NCBI GenBank assembly: GCA_041691315.1
Contig: JBEPUW010000009.1
Span: 41,318 to 105,317, forward strand
DNA: 64,000 bases
Source: Poindextera sp041691315
GTDB lineage: Bacteria > Pseudomonadota > Alphaproteobacteria > Caulobacterales > Caulobacteraceae
Direction: 5' to 3'
The position numbers and the translations under genes are program-made. Every line of letters starts with the position of its first letter. Position 1 is the stretch's first letter. This document shows, in pieces, positions 25,654-33,159 of the stretch. The notes under the pieces were generated by a model. That model saw only the letters and a list, made by a program, of their open reading frames with translations. It did no database searches and had not been told where the DNA came from.

Positions 25654-25710
25654 TAGCATGCTCTTGCAAAAGCGCAAGCGGCCATCGTCGTTCTTCTCTC
25701 GGCAACCGAT

Positions 25711-26000
25711 CGGGCCTATATTGAGCGGGTGCGGACCTCGGTCCGAACTATGGAGATAAACGCGCGTGCAATAAGCGGACTGGACCCGGGTGCGATTCCC
25801 GGCGGCTCCACCAATTCCTCCCTCCGCGTTATCGGCGGAGATATCGAGGGGCCGATCAGCATCGACAGACGTCTAAAGGCGTTGCTTTCTCCCGGCGTGG
25901 CTCACCGTTTCGGGCCATTTTCTAAATGCGAACGATAACTTCGCTCAAGAGTACGCCCTCGCCGCGTAATGCGGTTCGGTCATACTCGACCTAAAGCCCT
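25711..26000 (+). ncRNA. ssrA: transfer-messenger RNA, permuted two-piece alphaproteobacterial form (outer ends approximate)
   Basis: Ribosome-rescue RNA. Gene order is permuted. The acceptor piece comes first (about 25730-25813), ending with a T-arm CCGGG-TGCGATT-CCCGG and CGGCTCC-A-CCA (25803-25813). A spacer with a CTCCGC/GCGGAG hairpin follows (25822-25840). The coding piece then starts GGGGCCG at 25848. The two acceptor strands pair fully and include the G3-U70 wobble (25850/25807) that sets alanine identity. The tag frame GCG...TAA (25928-25969) encodes ANDNFAQEYALAA, close to the Caulobacter tag. A TATATT (25717-25722) may be the -10 box. The exact 5' and 3' processing ends were not determined. 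sspB follows. Confidence 0.93.
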
Positions 26001-26031
26001 AGTGTCTTAGCAGCGCTAGGCGGGGCCCGGG

Positions 26032-26138
26032 GAGCGCCTGGCAACAGAAGCTCCCCACTTTCCATCGCGGTGGACAAGGCGCTCCCCAACTTTCTTGAAA
26101 GGGATGCGAGCGCCTGGCGCCAGAAGCCCCCCACTTTC
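26032..26138. repeat. direct repeats (31 bp, two copies plus a partial) between ssrA and sspB
   Basis: A 31-base unit starting GAGCGCCTGGC and ending CCCCACTTTC occurs at 26032-26062 and 26108-26138, with 28 of 31 bases equal. A partial copy of its right part, GCTCCCCAACTTTC, lies between them at 26080-26093. The second copy contains the palindrome CTGGCGCCAG. No gene is credible here. It may be a short interspersed extragenic repeat or a 3' tail of the ssrA transcript. Confidence 0.6.
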
Positions 26139-26219
26139 TCGCTTTCACGATGATCCCGCTTTGCGGCTGAACGCGCGCGCGCTAGTTTCGGCCGTCGCTT
26201 CCTCAAGCCCTCGGTCATC

Positions 26220-26708
26220 ATGGCTCAAGACAAACCGCCGCAAGACCTGATGCATTACGAGACGATGGCCCAGGACGCCATGCGTGGCGTGGTGCGGGCC
26301 GCGCTCAAGCGCGCCGCGGCGCCCGCCGGCCTGCCCGGCGACCACCATTTCTACATCACCTTCAAGACCCAGGCGCCCGGCGTCTCCGGCCCGCCGGAGG
26401 TGCTGGCCCGCTATCCCGACGAGATGTCGATCATCCTGCAGCACGAATATTGGGACCTGGCGCCAGGCGAGACCTTCTTTTCGGTCACCCTGAAATTCGC
26501 CGGCGAGGCCAAGCGGCTGTCCATCCCCTACGCCGCGGTCAGCCGTTTCATCGACCCCAGCGTCCAGTACGGCCTGCAGTTCGATGTCGCCGAGGCGCCT
26601 GCGGCCGCGGCTCAGGAAGCACCGCCGCCCGAAGCCGCGGCCGAACCGGCCCCACCGATATCGGACGAGCCCAAGGTGGTGTCGCTCGATCAATTCCGAA
26701 AGAAATGA
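26220..26708 (+). CDS. sspB: SspB-type ClpXP protease adaptor
   Basis: Adaptor that binds the SsrA tag on rescued proteins and hands them to ClpXP. The product is 162 residues. The N-terminal dimerisation helix and beta-sandwich (about 1-125) contain FYITFKTQAPGVSGP, DEMSIILQHEYWDL and FSVTLKFAGEAKRLSIPYAAVSRFIDPS, as in the alphaproteobacterial SspB-alpha form. A Glu/Pro/Ala-rich linker leads to the C-terminal ClpX-binding tail VVSLDQFRKK. The gene lies about 220 bases after the tmRNA that encodes its tag ligand, on the same strand. A hotdog thioesterase gene follows after 4 bases. Confidence 0.93.
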   Translation: MAQDKPPQDLMHYETMAQDAMRGVVRAALKRAAAPAGLPGDHHFYITFKTQAPGVSGPPEVLARYPDEMSIILQHEYWDLAPGETFFSVTLKFAGEAKRLSIPYAAVSRFIDPSVQYGLQFDVAEAPAAAAQEAPPPEAAAEPAPPISDEPKVVSLDQFRKK

Positions 26709-26712
26709 CGCC

Positions 26713-27183
26713 TTGACCGACACGACCGCGCCGGCGCCGGAAGCCCAGACCGACGAGGCCCTGCTGGCGCGCTTCCAGCGCAGCAAGAACCAACCGCCCT
26801 CCTCTCAGACCCTGGGCTTTCGCGTCATCGCGGTGAACCAGGCCGAGCGGATGGTCGAGATCACCTTCGAGGCCAAGGCCGAGGTGATGGGCAACCCGAT
26901 GAAGCAGATCCAGGGCGGCTATCTCTGCGCCATGCTGGACGAATGCATGTCGGTGGCCTGCCAGGTCGCCTCGGGCATGACCAGCGTCGCGCCGACCCTG
27001 GAGATGAAGACCAGCTTCCTGCGCCCGGGCATGCCGGGGCCGATGCGCGGCGTGGGCCGGGTGATCAAGTGGGGCCGCACCATCGCCTTCACCGAGGGCC
27101 AGCTGTTCGACGGCGAAGGCCGGCTGCTGGCCACGGCTACCGGCACGGCGCTGCCAACGCCCTTCAAGACCTACAAAAGCTAG
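26713..27183 (+). CDS. PaaI-family hotdog thioesterase
   Basis: Hotdog-fold protein of 156 residues, expected to hydrolyse acyl-CoA thioesters. The core helix block is PMKQIQGGYLCAMLDECMSVA, in which the usual HGG is QGG and the conserved acid residue (Asp in LDE) is kept. MKTSFLRPGMPGPMRGVGRVI and EGQLFDGEGRLLATATGT complete the fold. The TTG at 26713, four bases after the sspB stop, is taken as start because the frame upstream overlaps sspB coding and has no better signal. It is likely translationally linked to sspB. Substrate unknown. Confidence 0.82.
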   Translation: MTDTTAPAPEAQTDEALLARFQRSKNQPPSSQTLGFRVIAVNQAERMVEITFEAKAEVMGNPMKQIQGGYLCAMLDECMSVACQVASGMTSVAPTLEMKTSFLRPGMPGPMRGVGRVIKWGRTIAFTEGQLFDGEGRLLATATGTALPTPFKTYKS

Positions 27184-27192
27184 CCGCCGGCG

Positions 27193-27948
27193 ATGCGGGG
27201 GCTGTCCGCATTCGTTGTCCTCGCCAGCCTGCTTCTCGTCGCTGTCGCGCCGGCGCGGGCCGCCTCACCCTTCGCCGCCTGGGCCGTCATCATCGTCGCC
27301 GGCGACGACCACGCCCATTCCGGGGCTCATTCCGAAGTGTTCGACAATGCCTGCCGCGATCTCGCCACGGCCTTCACCAAGGCCGGGTTCGTGCGGTCGA
27401 ACATCAGCCAGTTCTCGGTCCAGACCGGCCGCCCGGCCGGCGTACTGGCCTCCGATCCGCAGAGCATCATCGACCAGTTCGACCGCGCCACCGACGCCGC
27501 CAAGGACGGCTGCCTGGTCTATTTCACATCGCATGGTTCGCCGGACGGCATCGTGCTCGGCGACAGACTGATGACGCCGGCCGGCATGGCGGCGATCGTC
27601 GACGACGCCTGTGGCGACCGGCGCGCCGTGATCGTGGTGGCGGCCTGCTTTTCCGGCGTCTTCATCCCGCCGCTGTCCGGCCGCAACCGCATGGTGCTGA
27701 CCGCGGCCCGGCCCGACCGCGCCTCGTTCGGCTGCGGCGAGGAGGACCGCTACACCTTCTTCGACACCTGCATGCTGCAACAGCTGCCGCTGGCGCGGAA
27801 CTTCGCTGTTCTGGGTCCCGCGGTGCAGGCCTGCGTGGCCAAGCGCGAACAGGACCTGGGGGCCGACCCACCGTCGGAACCGCAACTTTGGATTGGTCCG
27901 GCGATCGGACCCGACCTGCCGCTGCTGGCCTTTTCCGCATCGCCCTGA
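27193..27948 (+). CDS. exported C13 (legumain-like) cysteine peptidase
   Basis: Clan CD cysteine peptidase of the C13/legumain group, 251 residues. A signal peptide (residues 1-23, cleavage after ARA) sends it to the periplasm or outside. The catalytic dyad is visible: His114 in YFTSHGSPDG and Cys152 in VVAACFSG, each after a hydrophobic strand as the caspase-like fold requires. Later motifs NRMVLTAARPDRASFGCGEEDRYTFF fit bacterial Peptidase_C13 proteins. Legumains cut after Asn or Asp; bacterial specificity is largely unknown. It starts 9 bases after the thioesterase stop and lies upstream of another exported hydrolase. Confidence 0.84.
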   Translation: MRGLSAFVVLASLLLVAVAPARAASPFAAWAVIIVAGDDHAHSGAHSEVFDNACRDLATAFTKAGFVRSNISQFSVQTGRPAGVLASDPQSIIDQFDRATDAAKDGCLVYFTSHGSPDGIVLGDRLMTPAGMAAIVDDACGDRRAVIVVAACFSGVFIPPLSGRNRMVLTAARPDRASFGCGEEDRYTFFDTCMLQQLPLARNFAVLGPAVQACVAKREQDLGADPPSEPQLWIGPAIGPDLPLLAFSASP

Positions 27949-28014
27949 AGGGGCGCTTTCGCCTGCGACGCGAACCCCTTATGACGAGCTGATCCCAGTC
28001 CGCGAGTACCGCCC

Positions 28015-30141
28015 ATGCGCCCGACGCCCAAAGCTTTCATGGTCTTGGCTCTGGCGGCGGCCATGGGCCTTGGCGCCAGGAGCCTGGCCCAGGTTCCGAC
28101 CGCGCTGACCCACCCGGCCGCCTCGTCGGCGCCGCCGCCAGCCGCCGCGAAACCCGTTCCAGCGCCCGCCAAACCCAGGCCGAAGCCTGCGGTCCAGGCG
28201 GTCGCCAAGCCGACTCAGGCGGCGCCTGCCGCGCCGCTGCCCGCCCAGGTGGCCGGCGCGCGGCTGGCGCCGGGAACCCCGATCCCGCCGACCGAGCTCG
28301 AGGCCTTCGTCGATGGTGTCGTCCGCCAGGCCATGACCAGCCGCCATATCGCCGGGGTCGCGGTCTCGGTGGTGCAGGGCGGCCAGGTGGTCCTGGACAA
28401 GGGCTATGGCTTCGCCGGACCCGGCCGGGCGGTCGATCCGAACACGACGCTTTTCCGCGTCGGGTCGATCTCCAAGACCTTCACCTGGATCGCGCTGATG
28501 AAGGAGGTCGAGGCCGGACGCATGCGGCTGGATTCGCCGATCAACCTCTATCTGCCCGAACCCCTGCAGATTCGGGACCAGGGCTTCAAACGGCCGATCT
28601 ATGTCCGTGACCTGATGACCCATTCGGCCGGGTTCGAGGACCGCGCGCTAGGCCAAATGTTCGAGGACGATCCGGCCCGCGTGCGTCCGTTGGCGGACTA
28701 TCTGCGCGAGGAGCGGCCCCGGCGGGTGCGCGAGCCCGGCGTGGTGTCTGTCTATTCCAACTACGGCGCCATGCTGGCCGGCGAGGCGGTCGCCTATGTG
28801 GACGGCCACCCCTATCAGGACCTGATCGACGCCGAGATCCTAGGCCCGCTCGGCATGGCGCACACCAGCGCGCGCGAGCCGTATCCGGCCCGCGCCGAGT
28901 TGCCCCGACCGATGCCAGCCGCGCTCGCCGGAGACCTCTCCACTGGCTACCGCTGGGCCGGCGGGTCCTACCGGCCACAGGCCTTCGAATACGTCACCCA
29001 GGGGGCGCCGGCCGGCGCGGTGTCATCGACCGCCGGCGACATGGCCCGCTACATGCTGATGATCCTGAACGGCGGCCGGCTGGACGCGGCGAGCGTCTAT
29101 GGACCCGACACCGCCAAGGGGTTCCGCACCACCCTGCAGGCCTCCGCGCCCAGGGTGAACGGCTGGGACAACGGCTTCATGGAGTTCGCCCTGCCAGGCG
29201 GCTTCCGCGGCCAGGGCCACGGCGGCGATACCCTGTGGTTCCACTCGATGATGCTGACGGTCCCGGACCTGAACCTGGGCGTCTTCGTCACCACCAACAC
29301 CGACACCGGGCCCGAACTGACCACCGAGCTGCCGCAGGCGATCGTCGGCCGCTTCTACGCCGCGCCGCCGGTCTCGCCCCGGCCCGGCGTCGCCTCTCTG
29401 GTCGATGACCGGGCGGTCTATGCCGGAACCTATCTGGACGACCGGCGGCCCTATCATGGACTGGAGAAGTTCGTCTTCACCCTGATCGGCCAGGCGAGCC
29501 TCGCCGTGACCGCCGACGGGCGTCTGCTGACCCCCGGCGGCGGCGGCGAGCAGGCCTGGGTCCCCGACGGCCCGCCCGGTCACTTCGTCCGGGTCGACGG
29601 ACCGGAGACCATGGCCTTCAAGATCGACAACGGCCGCGCCGTTCGCTGGTACACGGCCTCCGGGGCCACCGCCTTCGACCGCATCGGACCGCTCTATCAG
29701 GCGCGGGTGCTGGGCCTGGTGGCCGCGCTGGCCGCGCTCGCCTCGATCGCCACCCTCGTGGGCCTGGCCGTGCGCGACACCCGCGAGTCGCGCCAGACCC
29801 CGACCCAGGCGCGCGCCAGCCTGGTGCAGACCACCATCTCTCTGCTCTGGCTGGTGGCCATGGCCAGCTTCGCCGCATGGGCCGCCGGCGCCGGCGACCT
29901 CGGCAAGATCATGTACGGCTGGCCGGGCCCGCTGGTGCTGATGGCCTCGGCCTGCGCCCTGGTCGCGGCCCTGCTTACTCTGCTGGCGCTGGTCATGACC
30001 CCGGTGGTCTGGCGCGGCGGACGGCGGCTGGACAGTTGGACAATTGGTCGCAAGCTCCGCTTCACCGCCACCACCCTGATCTTCGTGGCGTTTTCCTTAC
30101 AATTGCTCATGTGGGGGGCTCTCGCGCCCTGGAGCGGATAG
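28015..30141 (+). CDS. exported/membrane serine hydrolase, class C beta-lactamase family
   Basis: Penicillin-binding-protein-fold serine hydrolase of 708 residues. In order: signal peptide (about 1-26), a Pro/Ala-rich spacer (30-85), and the catalytic domain with the SxxK motif SISK (Ser151, Lys154), YSNYG as the second motif, and HGGD in place of KTG. A small beta domain (about 470-560) follows, then three or so hydrophobic segments at the C-terminus (about 560-700). Family members (PF00144) act as esterases or peptidases as often as beta-lactamases. The membrane tail resembles a group of uncharacterised envelope hydrolases. Confidence 0.85.
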   Translation: MRPTPKAFMVLALAAAMGLGARSLAQVPTALTHPAASSAPPPAAAKPVPAPAKPRPKPAVQAVAKPTQAAPAAPLPAQVAGARLAPGTPIPPTELEAFVDGVVRQAMTSRHIAGVAVSVVQGGQVVLDKGYGFAGPGRAVDPNTTLFRVGSISKTFTWIALMKEVEAGRMRLDSPINLYLPEPLQIRDQGFKRPIYVRDLMTHSAGFEDRALGQMFEDDPARVRPLADYLREERPRRVREPGVVSVYSNYGAMLAGEAVAYVDGHPYQDLIDAEILGPLGMAHTSAREPYPARAELPRPMPAALAGDLSTGYRWAGGSYRPQAFEYVTQGAPAGAVSSTAGDMARYMLMILNGGRLDAASVYGPDTAKGFRTTLQASAPRVNGWDNGFMEFALPGGFRGQGHGGDTLWFHSMMLTVPDLNLGVFVTTNTDTGPELTTELPQAIVGRFYAAPPVSPRPGVASLVDDRAVYAGTYLDDRRPYHGLEKFVFTLIGQASLAVTADGRLLTPGGGGEQAWVPDGPPGHFVRVDGPETMAFKIDNGRAVRWYTASGATAFDRIGPLYQARVLGLVAALAALASIATLVGLAVRDTRESRQTPTQARASLVQTTISLLWLVAMASFAAWAAGAGDLGKIMYGWPGPLVLMASACALVAALLTLLALVMTPVVWRGGRRLDSWTIGRKLRFTATTLIFVAFSLQLLMWGALAPWSG

Positions 30142-30185
30142 CTGGGGACAACCTTGCGGGGTCGCTTGTGCCGGGCCTGCCCTAT

Positions 30186-30210
30186 GGTAAGAGCGTAAGA
30201 CGGTAAGACG
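30186..30210 (+). promoter_or_regulatory. three 8-bp iterons before the mazEF-like pair
   Basis: GTAAGA occurs at 30187-30192, 30195-30200 and 30203-30208 with an exact 8-base period (GGTAAGAG, CGTAAGAC, GGTAAGAC), ending 13 bases before the antitoxin GTG start. It is probably the binding site for the AbrB-fold antitoxin or its toxin complex. Confidence 0.5.
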
Positions 30211-30222
30211 GGGGAATCGCTG

Positions 30223-30444
30223 GTGGCCATCTTCCTTTCCAAGCTCACCTCCAAGGCGCAGACGGTGATCCCGCGTGAGCTGCGCGCGCGGCTCAATCTG
30301 AAGCCAGGCGACGTGGTGCGCTATCGGGTGACCGACACCGGCGTGCTCATCGACAAGCTGCCGCCGCAGGCCGACGAGGACACGCTGGCGGCCTTCGCCG
30401 AGTGGGGCTCGCCGGCCGACGCCGCGGCCTATTCCAACCTATGA
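30223..30444 (+). CDS. AbrB/MazE-type antitoxin
   Basis: Small swapped-hairpin DNA-binding protein of 73 residues, GTG start. SKLTSKAQTVIPRELRARLNLKPGDVVRYRV is the AbrB/MazE DNA-binding domain. The acidic C-terminus (PPQADEDTLAAFAEWGSPADAAAY) would wrap the toxin. It overlaps the toxin gene by four bases (ATGA), the usual coupling for such modules. Three iterons just upstream suggest autoregulation. Confidence 0.86.
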   Translation: MAIFLSKLTSKAQTVIPRELRARLNLKPGDVVRYRVTDTGVLIDKLPPQADEDTLAAFAEWGSPADAAAYSNL

Positions 30445-30782
30445 CCGCGCTTTATCGGCCGTTCGACGTGGTGGCGGTGGCCATCGGCGAGGGCGGCGAT
30501 GCGAAGCGGCGCCCGGCCCTGGTGGTGTCCACGCCCGAGTTCGAGCGCTCCACCGGCCTGGTCTGGGTGGCGATGATCACCGCCTCGGACAAGGACCACA
30601 GATTCGGCGACATCGCCGTGGCCGACCAGACCGCCGCCGGCCTGCCCGCCCCCTCGACCATCCGCGCCTCCAAACTGGCCACGCTGTCGGTCTCCAAGAT
30701 CAAGCGCCGCCTGGGCGCCCTCGGCGAAGCCGACCGCGCCGGCGCCCGCATCGCGCTCCGCGCCGCGGCAGGGTTCTTTTAG
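30441..30782 (+). CDS. PemK/MazF-like toxin
   Basis: Probable ribosome-independent mRNA endonuclease of the MazF/PemK family, 113 residues from the ATG at 30441. RPFDVVAVAIGEGGDAKRRPALVVSTPEF is the N-terminal beta block, and STIRASKLATLSVSKIKRRLGAL matches the conserved C-terminal half. The residues equivalent to the active-site Arg (KRRP) and Thr/Ser (PSTIRASK) appear present. It is translationally coupled to the antitoxin. The 3' end overlaps the convergent PIN toxin gene by four bases, so the two modules meet tail to tail. Confidence 0.83.
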   Translation: MTALYRPFDVVAVAIGEGGDAKRRPALVVSTPEFERSTGLVWVAMITASDKDHRFGDIAVADQTAAGLPAPSTIRASKLATLSVSKIKRRLGALGEADRAGARIALRAAAGFF

Positions 30783-31210
30783 GGCTTCCCCGCCGGACCA
30801 CCCAGAACAGTCAGGCCGGCTGAAGCGGCCGCCAAGCAGAGGTCCTCGTCGAAGGATCCGAGATCCGAGCCCGTCCGAAGCGCCAACTCCAGATAAGCCG
30901 CGTCGTAGACCGTAAGGCCGAACCGGTCGGAAAGCGCCACCGTCCGGGCAAGGGCCTGACCAGAGGGATCGTCAGGGTTATCGGTTCGCAGCTGCAGGAC
31001 GCGTATCCGGGCGAGCGAGGCGTCGCGGAATTCCTCCCCGATCAGCCCGCGGCGCAAACGCGTGCGCAAGACATTGCCCACCTCAAGCCAGAAGAGTGCC
31101 GGAACCCAGACTTCATCGCTGGCTGCGCGTGAGAGAATCGCCTCCGCTTCGCCGCTGCGGGCGTCGCTGAGCACCCATTCGAGCACCAGCGAGGCGTCGA
31201 TCACCAACAC
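30779..31210 (-). CDS. vapC: PIN-domain toxin, VapC type
   Basis: Predicted metal-dependent ribonuclease of 143 residues, GTG start. The acidic PIN residues are visible: Asp in VIDASLVLEWVL, Glu in FWLEVGNVL, Asp in TVYDAAYLELALR and Asp in GSFDEDLCLAA. VapC toxins cut tRNA or rRNA when freed from the antitoxin. The gene starts 6 bases after the Phd-type antitoxin stop, so the two form one operon. It converges with the MazF-like toxin. Confidence 0.88.
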   Translation of the reverse strand: MLVIDASLVLEWVLSDARSGEAEAILSRAASDEVWVPALFWLEVGNVLRTRLRRGLIGEEFRDASLARIRVLQLRTDNPDDPSGQALARTVALSDRFGLTVYDAAYLELALRTGSDLGSFDEDLCLAAASAGLTVLGGPAGKP

Positions 31211-31216
31211 TGGGGA

Positions 31217-31459
31217 TCAACGCCGGCCGATGTCACGATCATGCTTGAGTTCAGCCCAGCTCGTCTTCGGCAGCGTCTTCCGGGCCGCGGCGGCGTCGGC
31301 GAACAGCTGCTCAAGGTCGACCTTGCTGGGACGGCCAGCAAGCGCCGCCAATCGCGCCACCGGGGCGCCGCGCCGGGTGATCACCACGTCTTCGCCTCGC
31401 TCAACGCGTTCCAATAGCTCGGACAGACGCGTCTTGGCTTCGAATATGCCGACGTGCAT
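31217..31459 (-). CDS. Phd/YefM-family antitoxin
   Basis: Antitoxin of 80 residues from the ATG at 31459, with AGGAG nine bases upstream. MHVGIFEAKTRLSELLERVERGEDVVITRRGAPVARL is the typical Phd/YefM DNA-binding half. The helical C-terminus (LEQLFADAAAARKTLPKTSW) would neutralise the following PIN toxin. Pairing of a Phd-fold antitoxin with a VapC toxin is common in alphaproteobacteria. Overlapping palindromes just upstream are its likely operator. Confidence 0.87.
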   Translation of the reverse strand: MHVGIFEAKTRLSELLERVERGEDVVITRRGAPVARLAALAGRPSKVDLEQLFADAAAARKTLPKTSWAELKHDRDIGRR

Positions 31460-31472
31460 GACAGCTCTCCTG

Positions 31473-31492
31473 GCTAGATATCTAGCTAGATA
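31473..31492 (-). promoter_or_regulatory. overlapping palindromes, operator of the Phd-VapC operon
   Basis: GCTAGATATCTAGC (31473-31486) and TATCTAGCTAGATA (31479-31492) are both perfect 14-bp palindromes, overlapping with centres 6 bp apart. They lie 14 bases before the antitoxin ATG. Next to them on the minus strand is TATTAT, a possible -10 box. The layout is typical of antitoxin binding sites. Confidence 0.6.
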
Positions 31493-31585
31493 ATATTTGG
31501 TCGCTTCGGATGCAAATGCGAACCGTTGCGACGGACGTCGCAGGCGATTAGACCGCGAGCGGCATTCATCGCCTGGGAACCCTTC

Positions 31586-32977
31586 ATGTCCGCCACGCGC
31601 ACCGAAACCGACAGCTTCGGGCCGATCGAGGTTCCGGCCGATCGTTACTGGGGCGCCCAGACCCAGCGCAGCCTGGGCAATTTCAAGATCGGCTGGGAGA
31701 AGCAGCCCAAGTCGGTGGTCCGCGCGCTGGGCGTCATCAAGCGGGCCGCGGCCGAGGCGAACATGGAGCTGGGCAAGCTCGATCCCGGCCTCGGCCAAGC
31801 CATCGTCGCCGCCGCCCAGGAGGTGATCGACGGCCGACTCGACGACCACTTTCCGCTGGCGGTCTGGCAGACCGGGTCGGGCACCCAGTCGAACATGAAC
31901 GCCAACGAGGTGATCTCCAACCGCGCCATTGAAATGCTGGGCGGGACGATGGGCTCGAAGACGCCGGTGCGTCCGAACGACGACGTCAATATGAGCCAGT
32001 CGTCTAACGACACCTATCCCACCGCCATGCACATCGCCGCCGCCGAGCAGGTGGTGAACCACCTGTTGCCGGCGCTGGCGCATCTGCATGCGGCCCTGGT
32101 CGCCAAGCAGACGGCTTTCAAGGACATCGTCAAGCTCGGCCGCACCCACACCCAGGACGCCATGCCGCTCACCCTGGGCCAGGAATTCTCCGGATATGCC
32201 ACCCAGGTCGCCAATTCGATCAAGCGGATAGAGCTTACGCTGCCGGGCATTTGCGAGCTGGCCCAGGGCGGCACCGCGGTCGGCACCGGCTTTACCGCGC
32301 CGATCGGATTCGCCGAGAAGGTGGCCGAGCACATCGCCGCCATCACCGGCATCGCCTTCGTCACCGCGCCGAACAAGTTCGAGGCCATGGCCGCCCACGA
32401 CGCCCTGGTCTTCGGCCACGGCGCGATCAATGCGACGGCCGCGTCGCTGTTCAAGATCGCCAACGACATCCGGTTTCTGGGCTCAGGGCCGCGTTCCGGG
32501 CTCGGCGAACTCAGCCTGCCGGAGAACGAGCCCGGCTCGTCGATCATGCCCGGCAAGGTCAATCCGACCCAGTGCGAGGCCCTGACCATGGTCTGTACCC
32601 AGGTGTTCGGCAACCAGGCGACCATGACCTTCGCCGGCGCCTCCGGCCATTTCGAGCTGAACGTGTTCAACCCGGTGATGGCCTACAACTTCCTGCAGTC
32701 GGCGCGGCTGATCGCCGATTCCGCGATCAGCTTCACCGACCATTGCGTGGTGGGCATCGAACCCAGGCTGGACAATATCGCGGCGGCCGTCGAGCGCTCG
32801 CTGATGCTGGTCACGGCGCTCTCGCCCAAGATCGGCTATGACGCCGCCGCCAAGATCGCCAAGACCGCGCATAAGAACGGCACCACGCTGCGCCAGGAAG
32901 CGGTCGGCGGCGGCTATGTCACCGACGAAGAGTTCGACGCCCTGATGCGGCCGGAGAAGATGATCGGACCGGGCTAG
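31586..32977 (+). CDS. fumC: fumarate hydratase class II
   Basis: TCA-cycle enzyme that hydrates fumarate to L-malate; iron-free tetramer. The product is 463 residues from the ATG at 31586, which matches the E. coli FumC length; an in-frame upstream start at 31526 adds unconserved residues. Family blocks: DRYWGAQTQRSLGNF, GSGTQSNMNANEVI, SQSSNDTYPTAMHI, LGRTHTQDAMPLTLGQEFSGY with the catalytic His, and the signature GSSIMPGKVN (about residues 317-326). The N-terminus TETDSFGPIEVPA also fits FumC rather than aspartase or argininosuccinate lyase. Confidence 0.96.
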   Translation: MSATRTETDSFGPIEVPADRYWGAQTQRSLGNFKIGWEKQPKSVVRALGVIKRAAAEANMELGKLDPGLGQAIVAAAQEVIDGRLDDHFPLAVWQTGSGTQSNMNANEVISNRAIEMLGGTMGSKTPVRPNDDVNMSQSSNDTYPTAMHIAAAEQVVNHLLPALAHLHAALVAKQTAFKDIVKLGRTHTQDAMPLTLGQEFSGYATQVANSIKRIELTLPGICELAQGGTAVGTGFTAPIGFAEKVAEHIAAITGIAFVTAPNKFEAMAAHDALVFGHGAINATAASLFKIANDIRFLGSGPRSGLGELSLPENEPGSSIMPGKVNPTQCEALTMVCTQVFGNQATMTFAGASGHFELNVFNPVMAYNFLQSARLIADSAISFTDHCVVGIEPRLDNIAAAVERSLMLVTALSPKIGYDAAAKIAKTAHKNGTTLRQEAVGGGYVTDEEFDALMRPEKMIGPG

Positions 32978-33035
32978 GCGGCCCTGCCGGCTTCGAATGT
33001 CAAAGCAGGACAGAGATGCTATGTATTGACCATCG

Positions 33036-33077
33036 TTGTGGTCTGCGCCGATGGCGGGGGATGTGGCGCGACCACAA
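33036..33077. promoter_or_regulatory. inverted repeat upstream of the polyketide synthase gene
   Basis: TTGTGGTC (33036-33043) and GACCACAA (33070-33077) are exact reverse complements 26 bases apart, centre to centre about 34 bp, or near three helical turns. They lie 80-125 bases before the type III polyketide synthase start. Possible operator for a looping or tetrameric regulator. The rest of this 182-base gap shows nothing clear. Confidence 0.3.
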
Positions 33078-33159
33078 TCGGCGCGGCGCGTTACCATTCA
33101 GAGCCCGTTCAGCCCGACCGCCGCATGGCTGCAAGCCGCAGCCAATTTGAAAGCCAAGC

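Noticed and set aside
25729..25938. Short plus-strand frame within the tmRNA region
   Set aside because: It crosses the CCA end and the pairing acceptor strands, so the region is RNA gene, not protein-coding.
25991..26221. Minus-strand frame in the ssrA-sspB spacer
   Set aside because: It runs through the direct repeats, has no ribosome site and no recognisable domain.
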